This document shows, piece by piece, positions 23,283 to 35,732 of a stretch of DNA of 64,000 nucleotides. Below the pieces are notes generated by a model that saw only the letters and a program-made list of their open reading frames with translations, made no database searches and had not been told where the DNA came from. The stretch's first letter is position 1. Each line of letters begins with the position of its first letter. The stretch is from Hymenopellis radicata. Its lineage: Eukaryota; Basidiomycota; Agaricomycetes; Agaricales; Physalacriaceae. A program made the translations under genes and the position numbers. Where the stretch lies: assembly GCA_015501595.1 (NCBI GenBank), contig JADNRX010000165.1:51123-115122 (forward strand). Direction: 5' to 3'.

Positions 23283-24568
23283 ATGGGCATCGAGGATTTC
23301 GCAGCCGACTCTAAATCCAAATCCGCTCTCGACAGTACGCCCCGTTACATTTGTCTTTGTGGCGCACTAACATTTTTGACAGACGTCAGTGCGCGGCAGG
23401 GCGATCCATCCAATGATGGTTTGCCTGGGTACTCGTGCATTGATCCTCGTAGTAATGCATAGTCCTAATATGTGACGTTGCTCTTCTGCTAATGCGTTGG
23501 AGCAGAACTGAAGCCCCGCGAATTGAAGAAACTGCATGGCTACGACACTATCTTCATTCTAGATGATTCAACATCTATGACCTGGTCGATGGACCAGTCG
23601 ATTGCCGATGCTCAGTGGGCAAACTTCAGGAAGCATAAGAAGTATCTTGGCCCTGTTGGAGAGACCCGCTGGGAAGTGGTGTGTCTGTTTCTCTTCCGTC
23701 CTGTCTCTGGACTGACTATTCGACGCAAGGCTTCCGGAGCACTCGCTTCCTTAGTTAAGGATGCAGGACGATGTGATGAGGATGGCATTGACATCCACTT
23801 CCTGAATGATCACTCAGTGGGAAGAGGCCTCAAGGTGTGTAATTGACTTTAGACTGTGAGCAGACTACGCCCTAACACATTTTCGACAGGATGTAGATGC
23901 TGCTAAAGAAGTGATTCAAGGAGTCTTCCCAAAAGGAGGAACACCGATCGGGCTTAAGCTTAACCAGATCCTGTATCCCTACTTGCAGGAACTTGAGGGT
24001 GCCAAGAGCCTCAAGAGGGGCGACCCAGACCGTCCCAAACCTCTCAACATTGTGGTTATTACCGATGGGGCTGCAAGTAATACTGTCTTTCTACCGCCGA
24101 ACGACATGCGCTTATCCCTCATTGATAGCGGACAGGGATGTGCTGAGAAAAACCATTGTGGAAACGACAAAAGTTCTAGACAAGCTTCATTGTACATTTG
24201 ACCAAGTACGTCGATTTACCTGTCCTGGCTCTCATATTCTCATTTATGATCCCGGATTAGGTTGGTATCCAGTTTGTTCAAATTGGCCGCGACAAGGAGG
24301 CGGAAAAGTTCCTCAAAGAGCTCGACGATAACCTGACCAAAGGTTGGTTCTCTGCGAAACGTGCGACACGGGTGCGTTCAAAGTTCCCTTCCGTGTGTGC
24401 GATTCTGATGCGCTTGTTCGTCAGGACATCGTCGACACGGTCATATGTACGGGACAATCCAAATTCTCGGCGGCGCTGCTGGCGAAGATTTTAACTGGCG
24501 GGATTGACCGCCGCATTGATGATCAGCCCTCCGATGGAAAGGCCAAGAAAGAGCAATTATGCTATTGA
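23283..24568 (+). CDS. vWA-domain protein, copy 1
   Basis: Multi-exon gene whose exons join into one frame. The N-terminus MGIEDFAADSKSK is followed by a short linker and a von Willebrand factor A domain: GYDTIFILDDSTSM carries the metal-binding DxSxS (MIDAS), DGIDIHFLND follows, then FPKGGTPIG with the MIDAS Thr, and PLNIVVITDGA with the second Asp. The C-terminal part, VGIQFVQIGRD...DIVDT...LTGGIDR, ends in KKEQLCY. vWA domains bind ligand proteins through a divalent metal. Genes of this layout are common in mushroom-forming fungi, function unknown. It is a tandem paralogue of the gene at 26.6 kb. Two splice boundaries (a GTTTGC donor at 23419 and an acceptor before 24130) were chosen by phase. 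Confidence 0.87.
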
Positions 24569-26518
24569 AGAACGCTGTGCTACGTTTTCTATCCCATTCC
24601 CATCCTACTGTACAGCAGATAGGTTGGAGGCTCGAACAGCAACTACTTTGTACTTGTAGTTCTTCTCATGATGAAATTGGCGAACGTTAAATACCCTCTG
24701 TACGACATCTGAAGCTGCTGCGTCGTATGCGAATGTTCATGATTGGTGGGTAACATTTAACGCGAACGCTGAGCAAGGTCTTCGATAGAATTTCCAGCTA
24801 TTTCTTGAGTACGGCGGACGCCATCATTGTGTGGCTGTGTGAGCAACGTGCCTCTCTGGAGTTCTTCCCCTGCTCTTTCCAGACCGTCATGAGCATTATT
24901 TCGACCTCCCCTGCGATGCACCATCCAGCGGAAATCGACAATTGTACACATTCGTGTCACATAGAGCTGTGATATTAATCGCGGATCTTGCGCCGTCGTG
25001 GACGAATATCCTTGCCGAAAGTGGAGCTCGAGCGCTCGAGGCTTCGCCGCTTTTTCGATGGCGACCACCAGAACAGTTAACTGGATTTCCTCTTGAGTAT
25101 TGGATCAGTTATCTCGACGTACAGAAGGCCTGCGCAGGGCGAATCAAGTGAGTGGCAGTTATTGCAGACGTCGTGTCCAGGCTTATCACTGTCAGCCTTT
25201 AGGTGCCAAAGAAAAGTCCAGGATAAACATTACATTGACATCGGAAGGCAGTGCGCGTTCGGTCACCGGTGGTTAATTTCAAGCAGCCTACGTGATAATT
25301 GTGTGCTGGCTTGCAACGGGGAATTACGATATGTACTCACACCTTGGGAGTTGATATCGATCCTCGGCCGACGACCACATATACGCCAGTATTCGTGCTT
25401 GCCGGAGTCTCGCAATATCATTCTGACCGTCAACCTTGCGTTGCGCTGGTATCGCATATCCGACTAACGACACTCGGGGCGCTTACTAACGACATCCGGG
25501 GCGCCTATCTATCGCGGGACGTCACTGGGGATTGCCATTGACACGGAATGTTGAACGTGGAATGTTGAATCGTGCTCCGCCACACTCTATCGTCTCGCGA
25601 TCATGCACACATCGTGACTCAGTACCGCCTTCAACTTCGAAAATCGAAGCACCGCCACAAGCAACCTCGTGCCTTCAAATCTTAACAGCTGTAAAGACCA
25701 CTGTAGACCAGACTCAGGTGCGACGCACTGAATGTTCGCCTAAGTGATAGGCGCGCAGATCCCTGTCAGTTCCATTTCATTGTTTGGGCTCTCCATTGCT
25801 CTTTCCGCTTGTGGCTCGGATGCCGGGAAATGTACTATATGGCTGGCAGTGCTCCATTCCATTGTTTCATTGGGCTCCCGTGTAGCCTTGGTAGTATGGA
25901 GTTGGTGGAAACCGTGATCTTAGGAGAGCTGTATCGATATCAACCTAGTTCGCTATTGAGGCGATGAAATCGAAGTTACTATTAGAACCCGTTGGACAAC
26001 AGCAGGAACACGTCCAGTGGCTGTACTAAATTCACAGAGGAGAGAGCAACAATGGTTGCTTCGTGGAGGTGAGCTTCCTTCGCGGGGCAGTGTTCATTGT
26101 CTCATTCTACAGCCTTGCAGTGGGGGAGCAACGTCTCTCGACTGCTCGATTTTGCCTTGATTAGGATGAGGATAGCGCCCGATGATTGCCGGTACACAAA
26201 GTCGGCAAGCAAGACGCACGAGCATTCTGCACTTGTGAGTTCGCATTGCAGGACAGCGTTTCCGAGTAAGCATCTCGATTCCTGTTATCTCAAGAAATTC
26301 TAAATTTGATGCTTTTTTTTTGCTGTAGCTGTAAACATAGCTTTTCGACAGTTCATTGCGTGAATTTTTATTCGAGAATACACTAGGCTGCTTCCATCTT
26401 ACACGCTGGACTTTCTAGAATGAACACTGCCAACTTGGGCGCCCCAATCGAACATTCTCACACAGCAATTCAGGAATGGAGGCATTTTGATCTTGATCGG
26501 ACCTCGCACAGCTATCAC
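24569..26518. other. Intergenic between tandem vWA genes, no supported gene
   Basis: About 1.95 kb. A short imperfect repeat of GGAATGTTGAA occurs twice near 25550-25570. Otherwise I see only random short frames. Confidence 0.4.
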
Positions 26519-26526
26519 TATAAAAG
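26519..26526 (+). promoter_or_regulatory. TATA box of vWA gene 2
   Basis: TATAAAAG lies 78 bases before the ATG at 26605. Confidence 0.6.
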
Positions 26527-26604
26527 ACGCCTCGGGTCTCTCGTCCTTTCCTCATCAACACCCATCTTGCCTTACTAGCCAACTGAGTCCATCGTGCCAC
26601 TATC

Positions 26605-27895
26605 ATGGGAAACGGTAAATCCAGAACTTCGCGTGAGTCGGTGGACCCCATCATCTGTGTGGCGCATTAAACATTTCGGCAGGTTCCGACCAGCCACCGC
26701 CTTACTCAGAACAGGATGGCAGAGGTACGAACTCGTCTGATAAGCGTTCTCTTGTCCCTGATCGACGTGCTTCACCAAGCAGTTCAGATTTCGGAGGAAC
26801 TACTACGGGAATTCGAATCAGACCCTGACATGAAGTCTGAAGCCTTCTCAACTCTAAAGAAATATGATACTGTTGTCGTCCTTGATGACTCGGGATCTAT
26901 GACTGAAAAGACACACCAGGGCGGTGGGAGCCGTTGGGAAGCGGTAATGCTGTTTTCGCGCTGGAGTGAATCATCGTAGATTAATTATTGTCCCTCCAGG
27001 CTAAAGACGCGCTCGCAACACTAGCGGAAGATGCGGGAAAATATGACACCGACGGCATTGATATTCATTTTTTGAATCATATACCCGCCACCAACAACAA
27101 TGGCAAGAATCTGACGGTACGCCCTTCTCGTTGGTGCGATGTGACCTACAGGTCGTTAATAGAAGTACCGATATCTAGACAGCAGCTCAAGTAAGAAGGT
27201 TCATCAATCAAGCCTCACCGAACGGGGGCACGCCCATCGGCGCCAAACTCGACGAGATCCTCTCAGAGTACATGCGCCAACTCAAAAACGCAAGCCCTGC
27301 AAACAAGCCAAAGTTCCTGAACGTGCTCGTCATCACCGACGGCGGTGCCAGTAAGTTTTTTTCGGATCTCAAAAACGACACAGCTAACCGCCCATCATCA
27401 TAGCGGACCGGCAACATTTGAAGGAGGTGATAGCGCAGACGACGCGAATCCTCGATGAGGCGATCTACCCGCTTCGGCAGGTAAGCCGTTTCAGCCTTCC
27501 GAGATGTCTAGAGTAGTGCTCATACAGATATTGTGTTTAGATTGGAATACAGTTCATACAGATCGGGAGAGCCGCCGACGCTACGGCGTTCCTCATGGAA
27601 CTTGACGATGATCTTACGAGCATTGGGGCGAAGGAACAGCGCGCGACGAGGGTGGGTGGTTTACATTCTATCTCTGGCTTCTCTGTCTGACACTTTTGGA
27701 AAGGATATCGTCGACACGGTGTTGTGTTCTACGAAGGGCGGCAAGTTTACGGCTGCGCTGTTGTTGAAGATTCTTACGGGCGGTATTGATCGGGCGGTGG
27801 ATAATGAGAATGTGCAGCAGATATCGACAGGGAGGTCGAGGGTTGCGGATTTATTGGGGTCGAAGAAGGAGAAGAAGGAAAAGTATTGCTATTGA
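26605..27895 (+). CDS. vWA-domain protein, copy 2, candidate N-myristoylated
   Basis: Multi-exon gene. The N-terminus MGNGKSRTS fits the N-myristoylation rule (Gly2, Ser6), then comes a Pro-rich SDQPPPYSEQ segment. The vWA domain shows KYDTVVVLDDSGSM (MIDAS DxSxS), DGIDIHFLN, PNGGTPIGAKL and LNVLVITDGGAS. The C-terminal half has IGIQFIQIGR, DIVDTVLCST, LTGGIDRAVD and a Lys-rich end KKEKKEKYCY. All MIDAS residues are visible, so metal-dependent ligand binding is expected. The lipid anchor, if used, would place it on a membrane. The protein is clearly paralogous to copies 1 and 3. No partner is evident from the neighbourhood. Confidence 0.9.
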
Positions 27896-28334
27896 GACAT
27901 CCCCCGGAAGTTCCCTCCTAATCTTGTAGTAGTATATTAGTAGTACCTGTGCTGTTTTGCCTCAGACAATAAACCATTAATAGTCTTGGACCTCGATATC
28001 GATCTCATCCCAAGCACAGACTCAACTTGTGCGATTTGTGGCGTTGGAATCGACAGGCATGATCATCATTACGTGTTAAGGTCTATGGGGCGAGAGCTTT
28101 GGCGCCGAGATGCCCTCTGAGTCTTCAGTGACTTCAACGACGCGTCATAGTTCAATGCAGATGTTGCAGTCTTTTTACCAGACTTTTATAAGGTCTACCA
28201 CTTTGTGCGGGTAGAGCAGTACGTGCAATCCGTCCTCTTCAGGCCAGTAAGTCGACGTCTTGCTTGCGTCCATTCCTTGTGACTCATTTCCTCGGAGCAG
28301 GTTGGAGGAACTCTACCGTTCTACACATCGCACG

Positions 28335-28859
28335 ATGCCCGTCCACGTCGGAGTCGCGCTGTTTTTCACTCCCGGTCGCGCGGACTACCTCCCAGCACAT
28401 TTCCACTGGGCACTCGCCGTCACAGGCGCCTCTGACTGGGTCGCGCAGCCCGTTAGAACGATGCAGCTTCTTCCCAACAACAACCGGCGCGCCTTTGAAA
28501 CCCAGGATCTCACCAAGGTGATCGACTTTACTGGCGTTGTTCACTTTCTGTCCACCGACGCTTTCACGGTGGAGAGTATCGAAGATTGGATCCTCGAGAG
28601 CTTTCCGTGCAGTGATTCCAAGTGGCGACTTCCAGGGAAATATGGGCCCAAGGAGGGGTGGACGTGCGCCACGTGGATTCTGCAGATCTTGGTTGAGCTG
28701 CAGCGGAAGAAGGTGTGGGTCAATAGGTGGCCGGTTGAGGTTATGTATGTGCGCGTGCTCAACCTTGGCGCGGACATGCAGGACGTGAAAGAGACGCATC
28801 GAAGGCCGGCGACGAACAGAGTTCCTGTCCTGGAGTTCCAGTCTGGCGCGGAGTTCTGA
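28335..28859 (+). CDS. Unknown 174-residue protein
   Basis: Single exon starting MPVHVGVALFF, with a TTTTATAAGG element about 145 bases upstream. The sequence is compact and globular: HFHWALAV near residue 25, a central VIDFTGVVHFLS, then GWTCATWILQILVELQ near residue 120. A His in an early strand and a Cys at the start of a helix are reminiscent of small papain-fold or transglutaminase-like proteins, but the spacing is not diagnostic and I do not assign a family. Codon use looks like that of neighbouring genes. An upstream in-frame extension exists only with non-ATG starts. Confidence 0.65.
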   Translation: MPVHVGVALFFTPGRADYLPAHFHWALAVTGASDWVAQPVRTMQLLPNNNRRAFETQDLTKVIDFTGVVHFLSTDAFTVESIEDWILESFPCSDSKWRLPGKYGPKEGWTCATWILQILVELQRKKVWVNRWPVEVMYVRVLNLGADMQDVKETHRRPATNRVPVLEFQSGAEF

Positions 28860-29131
28860 AGGTGTCATCGTCGTGAAAAGGGTTTCTTTTGGGTTTTATA
28901 TATATCTTCATATCAGGGTTTTATCTATGGGTAACAGGGTATAGTGGGGTTGTGTGGTAACAAATTGTGTATGTCCACTCTAGTAATATTATTGCAAGAA
29001 TGTATTCATATTCAAAAGCACTCGCGTTGGATATACTAATTCTCTGAGGTTTTCCGACAGGCAGGTTGCGTAGCCGTCGGGATCGAGAGCAAGGAATTAG
29101 CACAGCCACTTGAGCTTCTTTCTCCTGGACC

Positions 29132-30121
29132 ATGACCACATTCACGCAAAACCTGCCTCCTGTCGTGCGAGACCTTGGTATCTCCGTCGTTGGCGAGGTA
29201 AGTCTCCAAGTCCTTTTCAAAGCCATAAACTCAAGCTAAATATGGCTTTCAGCAATGTTACACGTCACTTGTTGAAAACCTGAATTTTGAAGACATTGAA
29301 TGCATAAAGTATTCAATATCCAAAGGTCTTGGCTTGGCCATCGTCGTTGGAGGAAGCATAGTCAAAGTTCCCCAGCTCCTCTTGAGTGAGTGTTGTCCAG
29401 CATAACGTAGGCACTGGCTAATAGCCACACAGTCCTCAAGGCGCGTTCAGCACGCGGTCTTTCCCTACCGGCATACATAATGGAAACCCTTTCTTATGCC
29501 ATAACACTCGCGTACTCATTCCGGAACGAGTTCCCATTCTCCACCTACGGCGAAAACTTCTTCCTTGCCATCCAGAACGCGCTCATCACGCTTCTCATCA
29601 CATTTTTCTCCCCGAACGCCACCGGGAAAATCACCCTCGTTTCAGCGGCCTTGACTGGCGCAGTATCCACTCTGTATAATCTCCCCAAGGACACCCTTGC
29701 CGTACTCCAGTTCGCCACTCTGCCACTCTCCTTGTTCTCGAAGCTCCCGCAGATTGCGTCAAACTACCAGGCGGGATCCACGGGACAGCTGTCTGCATTC
29801 GCCGTCATCTCGCAGGTGCTCGGCTGCGCGGCACGCCTCTTCACCACGTCGCAGGAGGTCGGCGATCCGGTCGTCCTCACCGGTTTCGCGTTGGCGCTGT
29901 TACTGAACCTCGTGCTGGGCGCGCAGTTGTGGATGTATTGGGGAAAGACTGAGGCGCAGGCCAAGGTGCCTGTGCCCGTTATCGTGGAAGAGCCGGTGAA
30001 GGAGAAGGAGAAAGTGCAGGCGTATGAGCCTAAGCCATCGAGCAGACCGCACACCCCATCAGGTTCGCGCCCTGGTACGCCGACGCCAGGTGCCAGGAAA
30101 TGGGCGCGTAAGTTAGATTAG
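29132..30121 (+). CDS. MPDU1: MPDU1 / Lec35-like PQ-loop membrane protein
   Basis: Three exons (29132-29197, 29253-29385, 29433-30121) give 295 residues. Family landmarks are CIKYSISKGLGLAIVVGGSIVKVPQ (first PQ loop), ARSARGLSLPAYIMETLSY, and the second PQ-loop segment SKLPQIASNYQAGSTGQLS. Seven hydrophobic segments fit the SWEET/PQ-loop topology. The C-terminal 55 residues are a hydrophilic Pro/Lys/Ser-rich tail. MPDU1 is needed in the ER membrane for the use of mannose- and glucose-phosphate-dolichol in N-glycan and GPI assembly. The frame is clean and all splice junctions are in phase. Confidence 0.93.
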
Positions 30122-30349
30122 TCTTTTCTTTTAATTTCTGTGCTTGAACTATACACTATTGTACTTTATGCTTTTCATGTGTGACAGTTCATTTTACCAG
30201 TTGTAGGCTAGCAGGGGGTATGCTCAGGCCGAACACAACAAGTCAAATACTCGGACAGACCTGCTGCAATTCGCCGGAAGACGTGTCCACGCCGTCCGAA
30301 CCGCCTATCATTATCAAGTTTGCCCGTTTACGGATGGATAATCAAACCC

Positions 30350-32463
30350 AGAAGCTATCAGAATACATCGCTTACCTTCAATTGTTCCAACACCAGGACT
30401 GCTGTATCGTGGGTTTTCTGCGCCACCGGCACCTCTTCAATCTCCTCCGTGAATACAATATGTAACAAGCAAACGCGGCATTTGTGGGTCCATCAGTATC
30501 AGAAATGAATCTTGTTCTGACGAAGATCATCTCCGTGCTTCACCGAGACATCTACGGTGGCGCATGTTACGTAGGTGTACATTCTGAGGGGAAGTGAATT
30601 TTATGTTGTGTTGTGAAGCGAGAGATGCATCAGAGTGCAAAGGGATGGAGGGAGCAAACAAAATTGTGATGCGATCACGTGCGTTAAACATCTTGACCCA
30701 ACACCACCATCGTGTATTCAACAGAAGCGCTGGGACGCCGGGCTACCACGATACATCTTACGGGAGCTTTTTGACTTGCTATATTACGCAGAACTCATGC
30801 TGCTCCTCTTCGACGGCGCCACAAAACACACAATTCCTGCTGACCCACGCCCTTTTGATGTCAAAAACGAACTCCGCCCAATTCTTATCGCCACCATCAC
30901 TCGGCCCTTCATGCCTTTTTGTCGATTCTTGATTTATCCCAGAGTGGAACAAAAGAGGGAGACTGTATATAAGGGTGGGTGCTGACATCTTTCTTCAGTT
31001 CCCTCCTCTCATCTCATTTCGTCTGCCTCTGCATACACTATACAGTTTCTCTCGACGGCGAGGTTCTGTCTTGTCTACCTTTGGTCCGCCTGCATGATCG
31101 TCGCTGCATTGTGGCGGCGTACAGTCATCCCCGGAGGAGGGCGATATTGTCCGCGCGTCCCCTTGTCGTGGGCCTCTGGGCTTAAACCCAACCAAGAACG
31201 CGTTAAAACTTAACAGCCCATAACACATTCATCATCGGTTCGTCGTCTTCATCTGCCTTAACTCTTACACCTGCTCACGCGAGCGCGACACCAGCCAACA
31301 ACGACGATTGATATGCGCTCACCACTAAACACGCTGCCCGTACGTCGCCGCGCAATTGTGTTGATCTCCTCTGATGACTGTCCGTAGACTGCCATTGCCA
31401 AGTGCACTCCGACAACACCCCTGCCGTAGATCGACGAAAGAGGCACCACCCGACACCCACAGTCCAACTTGCTCCGTGTAGCATGCGACGACCCTACCCA
31501 CTGGTCCTCTGGCTGTCCTTCTCGGCACAAACCCGTCATGAGTGCGTGCACCCATATGAAAATGCATATAAATAACACTTCGGGATGGCAAGTGTGGCGG
31601 CATGCGAGAGCGTAAATATGCCCTGTAAGCCTTGTTTCTTTTCGTGTGTTTATGACTGTGAGGCTGATTGTGCGGTACTTCAGATGCACCACATTCTTCC
31701 TAAGTCTCAACTTCTTATGTTGTATGCTCACCTTTGGTATGGCGACCTAAACTCACCCAAAACTGGCGCGCCACCTCCCGACCGAAACCGTCCGCCTCTG
31801 CTAGCCAACCTTATGCCAACGCCCTCGCATCTAACATTAACCTCGCTCTCATTGGCTAGCATAAAACGAGGCGCCGGACGATTCCAAGGTCACAGCTCAA
31901 GCCATTAAAAGGTACGGTTAGCCTTTCGTTGTTACAAGAACCCAAATCTAATCGACCCGCAGGTAATCCAAAAAAATTTCTTTCATGTCTTCTCTTGTAA
32001 GCGAGTGAACGCGGCTTGTCCCGTCGTCAACGCCTCCCATCGATATGTGCCCGTCTTGACTTTCCTCCGTAAGTCTCCACGTCATGTTCCAGCGCTTTGA
32101 ACTAAATCGCTCCGAAAGACAAAGCGATTTAAAAAAATCGCTATAAGAGAGTGAACGCGACTCCACGCGTTTGAATATGAGAGTGAATTTCGCGTCAACG
32201 CCTTGTCCATTCCGCACCTTCAGTACGTCGCTACGTTTATCCTACGACCTGCATTGTAGCTGAGCTGACATTCGTTCTTAGATTTTCGCCCAATGTGATT
32301 TACGGCTGTGAGAGGGTTGAACGAATGTTATCCACTGTATGTAGTTCCCGGGGGATTTCGTGCTCCCTTGTCGTGGGCCCCGGGCTTGAGGCTGTAGGCC
32401 GACTAAACGCACGAATGGCAGTGGTCGGGTTGAGTCGATTAGCACGGACTTCTGTTCATAATA
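30350..32463 (+). repeat. R repeat, copy 1
   Basis: About 2.1 kb, closely similar to 35733-37800 (same strand) and 50560-52580 (opposite strand). Shared landmarks, in order: a 5' block reading HRHLFNLLREYN in one frame; a coding-like block containing AELMLLLFDGAT; a TATATAAG element (30966-30973); a CT-rich leader; an ATG with a short ORF (31094); and a 3' block with GTCGTGGGCCCCGGGCTTGA. Frames are broken differently in each copy. It lies upstream of a FunK1 gene in all three cases. No terminal inverted repeats, LTRs or transposase motifs were found, so it may be a segmental duplication or a degraded element. Confidence 0.8.
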
Positions 32464-33366
32464 AAGTGTTGTATCATTGACTGCTCCAACTTGAATTTGC
32501 TGCGAAGATGTTTGACCGCAGAGCCCAGTACATACTCTATAGCGAAATCGACACTGTATTGTTTGAACAAAGAAGAGAAAGGTGAATCCCCTAGCTCAGT
32601 ATACAGAGTAAGTACTCAGTTGCCGGCTTTGTGTTCCCTGCCGCGGTGTACGGTGCGGAGGTGCGAAGCTGCCAGATGAATCCTTGTATTGACGAATATC
32701 TACGCAAGGGCTGAGCAAGATGGGATGCTTACGATCTTCTCTACCGTACAGTAGCTATAACTTAGAACGAAATTGACTAATAGTAACTTGAAGTATGTAG
32801 ACAACAAGCCTCGCGTGTTGCGGGGGTTCTCTACAACTGGACCTCCTCCAGCGAACTCACATGTCTCGAATTCTCTGGCACATTGAGCCCGACGTCCGAT
32901 AACTTCAGAAGGGTCCTGGGAAGCTCCCCCTAGACCGCCGGCGATTTTTGGACTTTTCAGAGTCGGCGGCGGGCACCCTTGAGATCCCTGACGTGAGCAC
33001 ATACATAGTCCACAGGCTTCCGCACGCAGCTCGACTCGAAATATGGCTGTCTTGTTCGCGTCGGTGAGTACCAGTAAGTACCACTGAGAGCCCACAGCTC
33101 CCACAGCGTTACGAACTCCCTGACAGACCTCAGCGATTTTGGACTTGTTGGACCCGAAGAATTGGGGCCTGGGCTGTTGAGGGCCTGGAGGCGCGGTACA
33201 GAGGAGCTTCCCGGGGTCTCTTCAGAAGTTGCAAGAGATGACCAGCATCGCCTCCATTGCCGTTCACAGTCGCCATCAATCCACTCAGGAACCACCCGCG
33301 GTACTTAAATAGTTCGATGTATGATCGATTTCCCATCAGTTCCTTGTCTTCCTACCACCAACTTAC
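32464..33366. other. Intergenic, upstream of FunK1 copy 1
   Basis: No supported gene. Unlike copies 2 and 3, about 900 bases of unique sequence separate R from the kinase gene here. TACTTAAATAG near 33300 is a weak TATA-like site. Confidence 0.4.
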
Positions 33367-35644
33367 ATGTCCCGTCAAGCGCCAAAGATGGAGGCCATTC
33401 CATCGACGCAGTTTTATGGAGGAAGCGCTGTACCTCCACCTCCTCCCCCCCAACGGACTGACACGCTCCAAGTACCAGACACGCTCATCCATGATCGATT
33501 GACCTCCAGTTTTCCCTATTCTTCAGATGGCGGCCAGTTTAGACGGCCAGCGTTCGTTGCGGCAGCGAAGGAGTTGAAAGGGAAGTATGTCCGCACCACC
33601 GCCGAGAAATTCCTTAAACATTACCTCCCTGACCATCCGGCGGGCATGCCTGAAATCGAGTTCAAAACGTTCCAGAAGGTGGCGCTCATAAAAAATGAGC
33701 CTAAGATGTACAAACCTTTGGTCAGTTAAAGCTCGTTTTCGTAACGTGTTCCTGATGTTCAGCAGATAGCTGCTCTTGTGCCCTTTCTAAAAGCCGAGTG
33801 GGAAATGGTCGACACTTCCAGCACAGAGGATCCGCTCTCAGGCTTTTTCTTGAGCCACAAAGTCAAGCCTGACATTTCAGTGTACTCTCCCGACCATCCA
33901 CGCTCCAACGATAATCCATGCCGTGCATGTGACATGGAGACATTCATAGAATGCAAGGTCCACACCCCGTTCGAGCCCTTCACCGACAAGAAGGGCTCCT
34001 TGGAAAGGAACGCCGGTGATGCCCGCGAGAGTCGTGGGCAGCTGATCACATATCTCAACGCTGTGCAGGCTGCGCAGTATAGGACTCACTGCTTTGGCGT
34101 CTTCATTCTCGGCGCCACCTGCCGTCTCCTGCGCCACACCCACAGCGGCATAGAGTTCACCAAATCTTTCGATTACACAGCGACGGGCTTCCTCCAGACC
34201 TTCTTCTGGCGCTTCTCGCGCGCCACTCCCGAGTGCCGTGGCATTGACACCACTTTCGAACGTATTGGGCGCTATGATCAACAAGTCGCTCGCCACTTTC
34301 TCAATGCTCGCGAAAAGCCTTTTTGGAAGGTCAAGGTCGGTGACCGCTCGTTCTACGTTTCAGAGCCCTTTACGCGCAGCCATCACTACCCCATCGGCCG
34401 CGGGACCCGTTGCTTCGTCGCTCTTGAGTGCCACACGCAGCAAAAATGTTTGCTCAAGGATACGTGGCGGTTAGATGGATATCATCCCGAAGGCGAAACA
34501 TACGCTAAGCTACTCGAATCCAATGTGCCGAATATCGCGGGAGTAGTTGCCGCGGGCGACGTCCTTGACCACCGCTGTGGCCATTTCCCAAAGGGCTGGG
34601 TCGCTCTTAAATAACACGATACGCAAGCACACGCATTATCGTATCGCCCTTGACGTCGTTGGAAACCCTCTTGCTGAATTTCCCTCGACACACTCGTTTG
34701 TCTCGTATGTTTATGACGTTGCACTGGGTAAGCCGTCTTGCCATGCCACTATTTATTACATCGAGTGCTCATCGATTGATGTCTGCAGCCCACAGAGATG
34801 CGTTCACGCTGGCCGGCGTGGAGCACCGCGATATTTCGCTCGGCAACATTGTTTTTGTGAAGCTCGGAGATCGCCCTTCCAGCGCTATCCTCATTGATTG
34901 GGAGCTTTCAAAATTAATTACCGACAAAGCAAACAGGGTCTCCGAACGAACGGTGTGTACAGAAACTATAGCAATGATGACCGTCTGATAGTTTGTATGC
35001 AGGGTACGCTACAATTCAAAGCTGCCCGTCTGTGCGGTCCGTCGCCTCCACCTCGCACGATAGGAGATGATGTGGAATCATTCGTCCTTTTATTACTCTG
35101 GATGGCTGCTCGGTACGCTCCGAACAACATGACATCAAGTGAGCGCGGCAACTTCCTTGCAAGGTTTGACAGACCGAACGGTTTGGACAAGATGGATATG
35201 ATCCGTTTGGGGGCAGATACCGTTGCCAATTTGAAGCTCTTATCCTCAGAACTCCGAAAAGTGCTGGCACATGTCATGAGCAAATGTCTGTGGCGGTACA
35301 AGGAGTTGAGTCCCCTTGACGAGGATGATGCCGAGGCGGCGGAGGAGCTCCAACGGCAAAAGGCTCTGGTAGAGGGTCATGACTGGCTCATTGACATACT
35401 CAGCACGGCATTGCAAAACGACGCATGGAAGGCGGGGAAGGACCGTTCTAGACCGGAACAGGAGGTCGAAATTGAGATTGTTGAGGTGGAACGCAAGAGG
35501 AAATCGGAATGTTCAGAGTATGAACAAGTGCTCGCGAACAAGCGGCCGTTCGGCGGTGAGCGTCCTGGTTTCGTTGAAGAAGACGATGATGAAGACGACG
35601 ACGACGACGATGAAGACGACGACGATGATGATGATGATGAATAG
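33367..35644 (+). CDS. FunK1-type protein kinase, copy 1 (near-intact)
   Basis: The N-terminal part reads MSRQAPKMEAIPSTQFYGG, followed by the FunK1 N-terminal region (KPDISVYSPDHP, FIECKVHTPFEPF, GQLITYLNAVQAAQYRTHCFGV). The kinase core follows: IGRGTRCFVALE, VEHRDISLGNI (catalytic loop with His-Arg-Asp and Asn) and LIDWELSK in place of DFG. The C-terminal region holds DDVESFVLLLLWMAARY and a very acidic Asp/Glu tail. At least three introns are seen, one ending at 34790 before the catalytic loop. FunK1 kinases are expanded in mushroom-forming fungi; substrates are unknown. One frame break lies near 34590-34612, probably an extra G or two missing bases; otherwise all motifs are kept. Confidence 0.85.
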
Positions 35645-35732
35645 TGCGGGGATGATTATGACTAGTGAAACTGTACTTTTAGATCAATTCATGATTTAGC
35701 AAAGCAAAGAGTTTTTCCGTGTGATACTGGTT

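Noticed and set aside
22830..23462. 210-codon plus-strand frame over the start of vWA gene 1
   Set aside because: Most of it is the promoter and leader read through; only the part from 23283 is coding, and splicing leaves this frame.
28284..28868. 194-codon minus-strand frame opposite the gene at 28335
   Set aside because: The plus-strand protein has the more globular composition and a TATA box. The minus frame is Arg/His-rich, like a shadow, though this is not fully certain.
30635..30985. Possible stand-alone gene inside R copy 1
   Set aside because: The frame is not kept across the three R copies and no domain is recognised; treated as part of the repeat.
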